Below are positions 42,913 to 51,330 of a stretch of DNA of 64,000 bases, in pieces (position 1 is the stretch's first letter; every line of letters begins with the position of its first letter). The DNA is from Pseudodonghicola sp048268305 (GTDB taxonomy: Bacteria; Pseudomonadota; Alphaproteobacteria; Rhodobacterales; Rhodobacteraceae). Under the pieces are notes generated by a model. The model was not told the DNA's origin. It did not search any database and saw nothing but the letters and a program-made list of their open reading frames with translations. The stretch spans positions 62,001 through 126,000 of the forward strand of contig NZ_JBLWVT010000007.1 of assembly GCF_048268305.1 (NCBI RefSeq), written 5' to 3'. The translations under genes and the position numbers were made by a program.

Positions 42913-44469
42913 TCAGCCGCGCTTGGGCTTCCCCGGACGATGCCCGCGCAGGCTGGCGCCAGGGTTCGCGGCGGGATTGGACCGGGGCGGCCTGCCGCTC
43001 GGGGCGGTGGTCGCATCGGGTTTCCGCGACGGCTTTGCGGGCTTGCCGCCCCCCGACTTGCTCGCCGACTTGCCCCCCGTCGGGCGTTCCGTCTGACCGG
43101 GTTTCGCCGTCGATTTCGAAGCGAATTTCGCCGCCGGCTTGGGGGTGAACTTACGCGCCGAGGTTTCTCCGGCGGCGCCGCCGCCACCTCGCGACGGTCG
43201 TTTCGCGCCGGGCGTCGCCGGCTTGCGCTCGGTCCGGTCACCGCCGCGCTCGTCGCGCGGGTCGCCGGATTTCTCCCAAGGTTTCGATCCCGATTTCGGC
43301 GCGTATTTCGTGGCCGGCTTGCCGCCAGGTCGCGCCGCGAACGTGCGGCCCGATCGCTCCTCGGTCTCGGTCCCGGCGCCCCGTGGTGGCCGTTTCCCCG
43401 CGGTGGAGGCCGGCTTGCGATCCTTGCGGTCGTCGCGGCGGTCTCCCGAGACATCCCAAGGCTTGCCGCCGGTCTTGGCGGTGAACTTGCGCGGCGGCCT
43501 GCCTTCGTTGGTCTTCTCGTCCCGCTCGTCGCGCGGCGGGCGTTTGGCGCCGCTCTCGGGTTTGCGATAGGGCGTGTCGCCAGACCGCCCGCGCGGCCGT
43601 TCGCCCGGCTTGCCCTCGCGCCGCTCGCCCGCGTGGTCTCGCGGCTTGGCACCGGCTTTCGGGGCGGGCTTGCCGCCGCGTGCCGGTCGGGGCGCACCGC
43701 TCGGCTGAGCCTCGGGCTCCGCCTCGGCCTCAAGGCCCAATTGGTCGCGCAGCACCCGGCGGCGGACCTCCTCGACCTCGCCCGGCTTCAGATTGCCAAG
43801 CTGGAAGGGGCCATAGGAAATCCGGATCAGCCGGTTCACGGTGAAACCTGCCGCCTCCATCGCGCGGCGAATCTCGCGGTTGCGGCCCTCGCGCAGGCCG
43901 ACGGTCAGCCAGGCGTTGGCGCCCTGCTGGCGGTCGATGCTGACGATCATCGGCTGGAATTTCTCGCCTTCGATCACCACGCCCTTGCGCAGCACGTCGA
44001 AATCCTTGTCGGCGGGGCGGCCGTTGATCCGCACCCGATAGCGGCGCAGCCAGCCGGTCGAAGGCAGTTCAAGCTGTCGCTTGAGCCCGCCGTCGTTGGT
44101 CAAGAGCAGCAGCCCTTCGGAATTGAGGTCGAGCCGGCCGATGCTGATCACCCGCGGCAGCTCCTCGGGGAGCGTATCGAAGATGGTCTCGCGCCCCTGT
44201 TCGTCGCGCGCCGTGGTCACCAGCCCCGCAGGCTTGTGATAAAGCCAGAGCCGGGCCGGTTCCGGTTCTGCCAGCGGCTTGCCGTCGACGGTGATGCTGT
44301 CCTTCGCCGTGACGTTCAGCGCCGGGCTGTCGATCGGCTTGCCGTTGACGTTGACCCGCCCTTCTTCGATCAGGCGCTCGGCCTCGCGGCGCGAGGCGAC
44401 GCCGGCGCGGGCCAGGATCTTGGCGATGCGATCGCCTTCGGGGGCGGGGGTCTCGGGGGCTTTGCTCAT
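42913..44469 (-). CDS. rluB: 23S rRNA pseudouridine synthase RluB-type with long basic tail
   Basis: A 518-residue RsuA/RluB-type enzyme that makes a pseudouridine in rRNA. The S4 RNA-binding domain spans about 12-70 (RIAKILARAGVASRREAERL), then the catalytic domain with GRLDLNSEGLLLLTNDG (catalytic Asp114) and LREGRNREIRRAMEAAGF. After about residue 245 comes a 270-residue, Lys/Arg/Gly/Pro-rich tail with roughly three imperfect repeats built of SGDxRDxR, RKPA, GAKRPxRG and KFxAKxGGKPW. The tail is probably disordered and RNA-binding. E. coli RluB has about 290 residues. Confidence 0.93.
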   Translation of the reverse strand: MSKAPETPAPEGDRIAKILARAGVASRREAERLIEEGRVNVNGKPIDSPALNVTAKDSITVDGKPLAEPEPARLWLYHKPAGLVTTARDEQGRETIFDTLPEELPRVISIGRLDLNSEGLLLLTNDGGLKRQLELPSTGWLRRYRVRINGRPADKDFDVLRKGVVIEGEKFQPMIVSIDRQQGANAWLTVGLREGRNREIRRAMEAAGFTVNRLIRISYGPFQLGNLKPGEVEEVRRRVLRDQLGLEAEAEPEAQPSGAPRPARGGKPAPKAGAKPRDHAGERREGKPGERPRGRSGDTPYRKPESGAKRPPRDERDEKTNEGRPPRKFTAKTGGKPWDVSGDRRDDRKDRKPASTAGKRPPRGAGTETEERSGRTFAARPGGKPATKYAPKSGSKPWEKSGDPRDERGGDRTERKPATPGAKRPSRGGGGAAGETSARKFTPKPAAKFASKSTAKPGQTERPTGGKSASKSGGGKPAKPSRKPDATTAPSGRPPRSNPAANPGASLRGHRPGKPKRG

Positions 44470-44532
44470 GTCTTGCGCCTTAGCTCATCGCGTGGGCTTG
44501 CGAAAGCGGGGAATGCGGGGCAGGGAAGGGGA

Positions 44533-44985
44533 ATGCGATTTACCTCTCATATGGATCGGGCGCTTGCGGCGGCAAGGGCGGCGGGCGAGCGGGGCGAGGT
44601 GCCGGTGGGCGCCGTCGTCATCGGCCCCGACGGCCGCGTTGTGGCCATCGCCGGCAACCGCACGCGGGAACTGAACGACCCCACCGCCCATGCCGAGATG
44701 CTGGCGATCCGCGAGGCCTGCGCCGCGCTGGGGTCGGAACGGCTGCTGGGCTGCGATCTCTATGTCACGCTGGAACCCTGCGCCATGTGCGCCGCTGCGA
44801 TCTCGGCGGCGCGGATTGCGCGGGTCTATTACGGGGCAGGGGATCCGAAATCGGGCGGCGTGGCGCATGGGGCGCGGGTGTTCTCGCACCCGCAGGCGCA
44901 CCACAAGCCCGAGGTCTATGACGGCATCGCCGCGCGCGAGGCCGAGGCGCTGCTGAAGGATTTCTTCGCAGGGCGGCGCGGCTAG
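44533..44985 (+). CDS. tadA: tRNA-specific adenosine deaminase
   Basis: A 150-residue TadA that converts A34 of tRNA-Arg(ACG) to inosine. The zinc site is visible in DPTAHAEMLAIREA (His53, catalytic Glu55) and LEPCAMCAAAI (Cys83, Cys86). VPVGAVVIGPDGRVV and YYGAGDPKSGGV are usual. AGGGA precedes the ATG; a second ATG six codons down is possible. It is divergent from rluB, a common arrangement, and convergent with the pentapeptide gene. Confidence 0.95.
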   Translation: MRFTSHMDRALAAARAAGERGEVPVGAVVIGPDGRVVAIAGNRTRELNDPTAHAEMLAIREACAALGSERLLGCDLYVTLEPCAMCAAAISAARIARVYYGAGDPKSGGVAHGARVFSHPQAHHKPEVYDGIAAREAEALLKDFFAGRRG

Positions 44986-45014
44986 GCGACAGGCCGCCCG
45001 TAGGCGGCCGTCGT

Positions 45015-45614
45015 TTACAGGTAGGTATAGCCGAAGGACATGCCGAAATCCTGCGTCTCGAGCGCGGCGTTGCCGCGTCGGGCGTCGCGCAGCCAGAGCC
45101 GGCCATGCACCTGGGTCTCGCTCAGATCGGTGCCCTCGGGCAGGTGGGCATCCTGGCACCAGAGCCCGCCCAGCCATTCGCTGCCGTGAAAGCTGACGGT
45201 GCCACGCGCCTCGATCCCCTGCAACGAGACGTTGCCATAGCTCACCATGCCGGAGAAATCGGCGCCATCCTCGAAGCGGGTGGCATCGAACCGGCCGATG
45301 CCGCGGAATTCCGCACCGGTGAAGCTGGCGGCCCCGTTGAAGCGGCTGCCCTCGAACCGGCCATCGTTCATGAAGCTCGCATGGTCGAACCGGGCCGGGC
45401 CGTCGAAGGTGACATCGCGGAACCAGCTGATCCCGTCGAACCGGGCGCCGCGGGCGTCGATGCCGCCGGCGAAATGCGCGCCGGTGAAATCCACGCCGGT
45501 GAGCAGGCAGTCCCTGAGATCGAGCGGCCCGTCGCAGGTGATGCCCCGAAGATCGACGAATTCGCCGTGTTTCCAGGGAACGATCAGCCGGGCGCGGATG
45601 TCATCCGGTGTCAT
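45015..45614 (-). CDS. Pentapeptide-repeat protein
   Basis: A 199-residue protein built mostly of pentapeptide-like repeats (e.g. ARFDGISWF, ARFDHASFM, GRFEGSRFN, ASFTGAEFR, GRFDATRFE) that should form a right-handed quadrilateral beta-helix. No signal peptide is seen. Some such proteins mimic DNA and protect gyrase; for most no role is known. Its start overlaps the flavodoxin stop as TGATG, so it is the last gene of the catabolic unit, although function gives no obvious reason for this. Confidence 0.82.
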   Translation of the reverse strand: MTPDDIRARLIVPWKHGEFVDLRGITCDGPLDLRDCLLTGVDFTGAHFAGGIDARGARFDGISWFRDVTFDGPARFDHASFMNDGRFEGSRFNGAASFTGAEFRGIGRFDATRFEDGADFSGMVSYGNVSLQGIEARGTVSFHGSEWLGGLWCQDAHLPEGTDLSETQVHGRLWLRDARRGNAALETQDFGMSFGYTYL

Positions 45615-46081
45615 CAGGCAGCCTCGCCCATCGCCTCGGCGGCCTCGGCGATCACGGCTTCCGCCCAGGGGAAGGCGAGATCTTCGGCCATGTCGGGGCC
45701 GGAGGCGTCATGCGCGACCCGCTCGCCGATCTGGGTGGCGCCTTGGGCTTGCAGCAGCTCGGCCAGATGTTTCGGACCGAAGTTGAAGGTCTCTTCATAT
45801 TCGCTGTCGCCAAGACCGAAGATGGCGAACTTGATGGCGGAGAGATCGGGCTTTTCCGCCGCCACCGCCTCGGCAAAGGGCTTGGCCGAGGCCGGCAGTT
45901 CGCCGTCGCCATAGGTCGAGCAGACCACCAGATAGAACCGCGACGGATCGAAATCGCCCGCGCCCATATCCGACAGGTTCAGACATTCGACCTCATGGTC
46001 GTTGTCCAGCTCCGACTGGATATCCTCGGCCAGCATCTCGGCGTTGCCGGTTTCGGTGCCGTAAAGAATGGTGATCTTCAT
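45614..46081 (-). CDS. Flavodoxin-domain electron carrier
   Basis: A 155-residue flavodoxin-like protein. The FMN phosphate loop is TETGNAE at residues 9-15, followed by STYGDGELP (first isoalloxazine loop) and FGLGDSEYEETFNFG (second loop). It resembles MioC/sulfite-reductase-type flavodoxins. Three bases separate it from the reductase gene upstream, so the two very likely form a NAD(P)H-to-FMN shuttle. No plant- or adrenodoxin-type ferredoxin occurs in this unit, so the flavodoxin is the probable electron donor to the Rieske oxygenase. Confidence 0.87.
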   Translation of the reverse strand: MKITILYGTETGNAEMLAEDIQSELDNDHEVECLNLSDMGAGDFDPSRFYLVVCSTYGDGELPASAKPFAEAVAAEKPDLSAIKFAIFGLGDSEYEETFNFGPKHLAELLQAQGATQIGERVAHDASGPDMAEDLAFPWAEAVIAEAAEAMGEAA

Positions 46082-46084
46082 GGG

Positions 46085-47314
46085 TCAGCTTTCCTCTTCG
46101 CGGGCGCGGCGCAGCATCTCCTCGCGGCGCGCGATCTTGGCACGGACGCGGCCTTCGGGCGCCGTGGCGGTTTCATGGGCATCAATACGGGTCCAGCCGG
46201 CATAGTCCACCCGGGCGTCGAGATCGGCCAGGATGGCCCGGCCAGGTTTCGCCGGATCGGGGCTGAGATCGGCCAGAATGCGGCCCGCCAGAGCCTGGGC
46301 ATCGGCGCGGTTTTCCGGGATGGTGCCGCGCGGGCCTCGGCGGAACCAGCCGGTGGCGTAAAGCCCCGGGGCCAGTACGCCGGCCTCGACATCCTGCGCC
46401 TCCGACAGCAGCGCGTCGCGCGGCAATTGCCCGTCGGCGCAAAAGCCGATGGCGGTCAGGACCGAGCTGCAGGGCAGGGTTTCCTCTCCCGCTGCGGTCT
46501 GGAACCGCATGGCGGTGACATGGTCGTCGCCCTCGACCGCCAGCGGCGCCAGGCCGAAGCGGAAGGTGACGCGGCGCGGACCGGTGGCATGACCGTGGAG
46601 CGCCAGCACCGCCTCGATCTTCTTGGCCTCGGCAGCGTCCTCGCTGGACCCCGCGCCCTCGACATGGATGGTGACGCCGGAGAGCTTGGAGAGTTCCTTG
46701 ATCATCACCGTGTCGAATTTCGCCTGCGCGGCGGGCGAGCGGCCGGTGATGGTGATCTCCTCAATGCCGCTCTGGCTCAGCCAGTCGGTGGCGACGGGGC
46801 CGAGGTCGGATCCCTCCAGCTCGTCGGGCTGTTTCGCCAGCAGCCGCAGCAGGTCGATCGCCACATTGCCGTTGCCGACGATCAGCGGGCGCGGGCCCAG
46901 ATCGGGCAGGGTGCCGGCGTCGGGGTGCTCGTAAAGCGCGCGGGTGATCAGCCCGGCGCCCCAGACGCCCGGCAGTTCCGCCCCCGGCACGCCGAGCGGC
47001 CGGTCGTTGCTGAGACCGGCGGCAAGGACCACCGCGTCATAGGCGCCTTGCAGCGCCTCGAGCGTCACATCCGCGCCCAGCGTGACGTTGCCATGAAACT
47101 CCGCCCCCTGCCGGCCGAAGACGCGGGCGAATTGCCGGGCCACGGCCTTGGTGCCCTGATGGTCGGCGGCCACGCCATAGCGGACCAGACCATAGGGCAC
47201 CGGCAGCCGGTCGATCAGATCGACCTGCAGATCGGGCGCCGCCTTGAGCAGCGATTGCGCCAGAAAGCAGCCCGAAGGCCCGGCGCCGACGATGGCGATC
47301 TTGCCTGTGCTCAT
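46085..47314 (-). CDS. Ferredoxin/flavodoxin-NADP reductase, adrenodoxin-reductase type
   Basis: A 409-residue FAD protein of the FprA/adrenodoxin reductase family. FAD binding is through KIAIVGAGPSGCFLA at the N-terminus, NADP binding through LIVGNGNVAIDLLRLL; LVRYGVAADHQGTK and TAIGFCADG are family marks, and ATGWFRRGPRGTIPENRADA is the usual C-terminal string. It passes electrons from NADPH to a one-electron carrier, here probably the adjacent flavodoxin. The start overlaps the aldehyde dehydrogenase stop as ATGA. The family normally feeds P450s; use by a Rieske oxygenase is unusual. Confidence 0.9.
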   Translation of the reverse strand: MSTGKIAIVGAGPSGCFLAQSLLKAAPDLQVDLIDRLPVPYGLVRYGVAADHQGTKAVARQFARVFGRQGAEFHGNVTLGADVTLEALQGAYDAVVLAAGLSNDRPLGVPGAELPGVWGAGLITRALYEHPDAGTLPDLGPRPLIVGNGNVAIDLLRLLAKQPDELEGSDLGPVATDWLSQSGIEEITITGRSPAAQAKFDTVMIKELSKLSGVTIHVEGAGSSEDAAEAKKIEAVLALHGHATGPRRVTFRFGLAPLAVEGDDHVTAMRFQTAAGEETLPCSSVLTAIGFCADGQLPRDALLSEAQDVEAGVLAPGLYATGWFRRGPRGTIPENRADAQALAGRILADLSPDPAKPGRAILADLDARVDYAGWTRIDAHETATAPEGRVRAKIARREEMLRRAREEES

Positions 47315-48816
47315 AACCCCTCCACGGTCGCTGCGGCCCAGGGGTGCATCTGGCCGGTGAGATCGGTGTAAAAGCTCTTCTGCGCCATATAGGCGCGCAG
47401 CCCCTGACGGCCCTTTTCCCGGCCCACGCCGCTGTCGTCTTCCCCGCCGAAGGGGGTGGAGATCGAGAACTGCTTGTAGGTGTTGTGCCAGATGGTGCCG
47501 GAGCGGATGGCGCGGCCGATCCGCCAGGCTTTCGGGAAATCGCGGGTCCAGATGCCGCAGGCCAGCCCATAGTCGTTGTCATTCGACAGGGCGATCACCT
47601 CGGCCTCGTCTTCGAAGGGCATCACCACCAGCACCGGGCCGAAGACCTCTTCGCGGCAGATGCGATCGGTGTTCTTCACGCCGGCCAGGATGGTCGGCAG
47701 GTAATAGCTGCCCTTGGCATAGAGATCGCCCTCGGGGATGGCGCCGCCGCAAAGCAGTTCGGCCCCCTCGGCAATCGCGCGGGCGACGTGATCGGCCACT
47801 TCCGCGCGGTGGTCCATGTGGATCAGCGGCGCGACCTGGGTGTCGGCGTCGAACGGATGGCCGACCTTCAGCCGCTTGGTCGCCTCGACCAGGCGCGGCA
47901 CGAAGCTGTCATAGATGCTTTTCTGCACGAAGAGCCGCGAGCCGGCGATGCAGCTTTGCCCCGAGGAGGAGAAGATGCCGAACAGGATGCCGGCCAGCGC
48001 CTGATCCTGATCCGCGTCCTCGAAGACGATGGTGGGGGATTTGCCGCCCAGCTCCAGGCTGACCGGCATCAGCTTGTCGGCGGCCTGGCGTGCCAGCGCC
48101 CGCCCCGTCGTGGTGCCGCCGGTAAAGCTGACGCGAGCGATATCGGGGTGTTCCACCAGCAGGTTGCCGATTTCGCGGCCCGAGCCCGGCAGCACCGAGA
48201 ACAGGCCCTTGGGCAGGCCGGCCTCATCGACGATGCGGGCCAGTTCCAGCGCCGTCAGCGGCGACCAGGAGGCGGGTTTCAGGATCACCGCATTGCCGGC
48301 GGCGAGCGCCGGGGCCACCTTTTGCGCATCCGACGCGATCGGAGAGTTCCACGGCGTGATCGCGGCGACGATGCCCAGCGGTTCATGCACCGACATGGTC
48401 AGCGCGGTGCCGCGCTGCACGGTCAGATCCTCGTCCATCGTCTCCACCACCGCGCCGAAATAGCGGAAGGTGCCGGCGGCGGAGGCGGCGAGCGCCGCGG
48501 TCTCCCGCAGGGTCTTGCCGGTGTCGCGGGTCTGGATTTGCGAGATGCGGTCGATATTCGCCTCGATCCCGTCGGCGATGGCATAGAGGTAACGCGCGCG
48601 CTCATGCGGCTTCAGTCCCTGCCAGGCGGGATCGGCCTGCGCCGCCTTGGCCTTGGCGATCGCCTCTTCCCCATCGGCGCGCGATGCGCCCTTGAGCACC
48701 CGGTTGACGCTGCCGTCGGCCGGGAAGACCGAGGTGATCTCGGCCCCGGTGCCTTCGCGCCATTCGCCGGCCAGATAAAGCCGCCCGTCCGGCATCCCGT
48801 CGAAAGTCGTATCCAT
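47311..48816 (-). CDS. NAD(P)-dependent aldehyde dehydrogenase
   Basis: A 501-residue ALDH-superfamily enzyme like betaine-aldehyde or hydroxymuconic-semialdehyde dehydrogenases. The active-site glutamate is in LELGGKSPTIVF and the catalytic cysteine in SGQSCIAGSRLF; the cofactor site begins with ITPWNSPIASDAQKVAPALA. In this unit it would oxidise a semialdehyde or aldehyde released after ring cleavage or by the ThDP enzyme. It overlaps neighbours by 4 and 1 bases. The substrate is not predicted. Confidence 0.92.
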   Translation of the reverse strand: MDTTFDGMPDGRLYLAGEWREGTGAEITSVFPADGSVNRVLKGASRADGEEAIAKAKAAQADPAWQGLKPHERARYLYAIADGIEANIDRISQIQTRDTGKTLRETAALAASAAGTFRYFGAVVETMDEDLTVQRGTALTMSVHEPLGIVAAITPWNSPIASDAQKVAPALAAGNAVILKPASWSPLTALELARIVDEAGLPKGLFSVLPGSGREIGNLLVEHPDIARVSFTGGTTTGRALARQAADKLMPVSLELGGKSPTIVFEDADQDQALAGILFGIFSSSGQSCIAGSRLFVQKSIYDSFVPRLVEATKRLKVGHPFDADTQVAPLIHMDHRAEVADHVARAIAEGAELLCGGAIPEGDLYAKGSYYLPTILAGVKNTDRICREEVFGPVLVVMPFEDEAEVIALSNDNDYGLACGIWTRDFPKAWRIGRAIRSGTIWHNTYKQFSISTPFGGEDDSGVGREKGRQGLRAYMAQKSFYTDLTGQMHPWAAATVEGL

Positions 48817-49628
48817 CAGATTGCCACCACTGCCAGCCGGTTCCGGATCTCCCGCAGGACGGAATAGATCGTCGACACGCTGGTCTTCGCGTTGCCCTTG
48901 GAGGGCAGGTTTTCGATTTTCATGCTGTAGTTCGCCACGCTCGAGCGAACCTCATAGGCATGGATATTGCCCGCTGCCGCCGGATCGGCGATCAGCTCGA
49001 CCCGGGTGGCGTCGAGGCCGGCGCCGGCCAGGGCCAGCGTTGCCGCGACATTGGCGTTCTTCGGGAATTGCGAGGCGGCCTCGCGCGCGGTGCCCTCGAA
49101 GAAGACCAGCGCGTGATCGAGGGTATCGAGATCCGCGACCGCTTCCGCCGGGGTGCCGGCCCAGGCCTTGGGCGGCTTGATGCCGCGATAGGTGACCTCG
49201 ACGGGCCCCGAGGCGGAGAGCGAGGACAGAAGGTCGATCCCGCCCACCGCGCCGGCCGGCAGCACGATCCGCGCGCCGCCGGATTTGGCGGCGGCCTTCA
49301 GCTCCGCCGTCAGCGCATCGTCCGACATCGCCCCGATCGACACGACCACCGTGTCGATCCCGGCGCGCAGGACGGCGGGCACATGGGCGGTGACGCCGGC
49401 GTGGCCGGCGCATTCCACCACCAGATCGGGGGCACCGGCGATCAGCGCCTCGCTGGTCTCGACCGCCGCGACGGGCAGGGCAAACCCGCCGGTCGCCTCT
49501 GCCGTGGCCTCTGCCTTGCCGGGGCGCACCAGCAGCGTCACGCGGGTGACGGCGGGGGCGCCTGGCCGGCTCAGCAGCTCAAGCAGGGTTTGGGCGATAT
49601 TGCCGTATCCGATCACACCAAGATGCAT
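48816..49628 (-). CDS. Aspartate dehydrogenase-like protein
   Basis: A 270-residue DUF108/NadX-type dehydrogenase. VIGYGNIAQTLLELL forms the NAD fold, VVECAGHAGVTAHVP and FPKNANVAATLALAG are strong family motifs, and the catalytic histidine is in GNIHAYEV. Known members oxidise L-aspartate to iminosuccinate or run in reverse to aminate oxaloacetate. Here, in an aromatic-type catabolic unit without NAD-biosynthesis genes (nadA, nadC), it may handle an amino or imino group of the substrate. GGAG lies nine bases upstream. Confidence 0.86.
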   Translation of the reverse strand: MHLGVIGYGNIAQTLLELLSRPGAPAVTRVTLLVRPGKAEATAEATGGFALPVAAVETSEALIAGAPDLVVECAGHAGVTAHVPAVLRAGIDTVVVSIGAMSDDALTAELKAAAKSGGARIVLPAGAVGGIDLLSSLSASGPVEVTYRGIKPPKAWAGTPAEAVADLDTLDHALVFFEGTAREAASQFPKNANVAATLALAGAGLDATRVELIADPAAAGNIHAYEVRSSVANYSMKIENLPSKGNAKTSVSTIYSVLREIRNRLAVVAI

Positions 49629-49634
49629 GGCCGA

Positions 49635-51308
49635 TCACTCCGCCTTGCCGGCGGCACCGGCGGGCGGGCCGGCGAAGCTCTGGGCGAAGGGGCCGATCGC
49701 GCACATGTCGACCTCGATCAGACGCGGGCCCTCGGCGGCGATGGCGGCTTCGAGCGTGGCTTCGAAATCGGCCACGTCGTCCACCCGAACATGCGGCATG
49801 TTGATCGAGCCGCAGAAGGCCTTGAAGTCCGGGACATGCAGTTGCGAATAATGCCGGCGGCTGTCGTATTGCGCGTCCTGGATGTTCTGGATCACCCCAT
49901 AGGCCTGATCGTTCATCAGCACATAGACCAGCGGCGCGCGTTCTTCGACGGCGGTGATCATCTCGGCCAGGCCCAGCATGGTGCCGCCGTCGCCGATCAG
50001 GGTGATCGCCTTGCGGCCCTCGCAGGCCAGCGCCGCACCCACGCCCATCGCCACGCCCTGACCGATGCCGCCGCCAAGCGCGTGAACGCCCTGGGTCGGC
50101 TCGGCCAGCCGGACATAGCGGTTGCCGAAGGTGGAGTTCGAGATGGTCACATCGCGGACCCAGACGTGCTTGCCTTCGCCGACCTTGGCACTGATCGCGT
50201 CGGCGACGACGCGATAGGCGCCAAGCTGATCGCGCAGCCGGCCCTCGGCGGTGGCCCGAGCGCGGGCGATGTCGAAGGTCAGCTGCGGATCGGTGTCCAG
50301 CTTTTCGGGCAGGCGATCCAGCAGCCGGCGCAGCGTGTCGGCGGCGTCGCCATGGGCGAAGACATCGACCGGATAGTTGCGCCCGCCCTGGCCGGCGTCG
50401 GCGTCGATCTGCAACAGCGGCCGGGGCAGCGGCATCTGGTTGTTGCGCGTCTCGTTGCCGCGCAGGCGGGAGCCCACGACCAGCATCAGATCGCAGGTCT
50501 GATAGAGGTCAGAGGCATCCGGCCCCATGTTGAAGGCGCCAAGGGTGCCGGCCTCTTCCTCCGAGATCACGCCGCGCCCGTTGGTCGAGCTGACGACGCC
50601 GACACCACGGCGCATCAGCTCGGTCGCCTCGGCCACCGCGTTGCGGGCGCCGCCGCCCAGCCAGATCAGCGGGCGTTTGGCGGCCTTCAGATGCGCGGCG
50701 ATCTCGTCGATCACGCTGTCGGGGGCGATCGGGCGCTGGATCACCGGGGCGTGGATGCGCGCTGTGGTGGTCACCGGGCTGCGCTGCACGTCGACCGGCA
50801 CCTCAAGGCTGACCGGACCCGAAGGGGCGGAGAGGGCGGCGGAAATCGCTGCGCTCAGGGTGCCGAGGGCGCCATTGGCGTCCCAGATGCGGAAGACGGA
50901 TTTCGACACGCCGCGCAGCATTTCGGCCTGTTTCGGCACGTCGTGGATCGGCGCGCGATCGCGGTCGGCATAGTTGGCGTCGACCTGGCTGGTCAGATGC
51001 AGCACCCGGCTGCCGGCGGTCAGCGCCTCGGCCTGGGCGCCGGCGGCATTGCCGGCGGCAGTGCCGGTCGAGGTCAGGCAGACCCCCAGCCCGCCCGAGG
51101 CGCGGGCGAAGGCGTCAGCCATGTTCATGGCCCCGGCCTCGCCCCGGGCGGGGACGAAGCGGATCCGGCCCTGACGCGCCACGGCGTCGAGGATCGGCAT
51201 GTTATGGATCGAGATGACGCCGAAGATCGTCGTCACGCCGACATCGGCCAGGGCCTGAGCGATGAAATCGCCAACGGTGGCGGCCTGCTGGATATTTTCG
51301 TGTTTCAT
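49635..51308 (-). CDS. Thiamine-diphosphate enzyme (acetolactate synthase-like)
   Basis: A 557-residue ThDP-dependent enzyme with the three-domain layout of acetolactate synthase or benzoylformate decarboxylase. The catalytic glutamate is in PARGEAGAMNMADAFA, the middle domain begins near PLIWLGGGARNA, and the ThDP/Mg site is LIGDGGTMLGLAE with MNDQAYG. It may decarboxylate a 2-oxo acid to an aldehyde for the adjacent ALDH, or form a C-C bond. The ATG chosen is two codons inside a GTG alternative. No FAD-binding assignment is safe. Confidence 0.87.
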   Translation of the reverse strand: MKHENIQQAATVGDFIAQALADVGVTTIFGVISIHNMPILDAVARQGRIRFVPARGEAGAMNMADAFARASGGLGVCLTSTGTAAGNAAGAQAEALTAGSRVLHLTSQVDANYADRDRAPIHDVPKQAEMLRGVSKSVFRIWDANGALGTLSAAISAALSAPSGPVSLEVPVDVQRSPVTTTARIHAPVIQRPIAPDSVIDEIAAHLKAAKRPLIWLGGGARNAVAEATELMRRGVGVVSSTNGRGVISEEEAGTLGAFNMGPDASDLYQTCDLMLVVGSRLRGNETRNNQMPLPRPLLQIDADAGQGGRNYPVDVFAHGDAADTLRRLLDRLPEKLDTDPQLTFDIARARATAEGRLRDQLGAYRVVADAISAKVGEGKHVWVRDVTISNSTFGNRYVRLAEPTQGVHALGGGIGQGVAMGVGAALACEGRKAITLIGDGGTMLGLAEMITAVEERAPLVYVLMNDQAYGVIQNIQDAQYDSRRHYSQLHVPDFKAFCGSINMPHVRVDDVADFEATLEAAIAAEGPRLIEVDMCAIGPFAQSFAGPPAGAAGKAE

Positions 51309-51330
51309 GCTCACGTCTCTTCTGTGTCCC

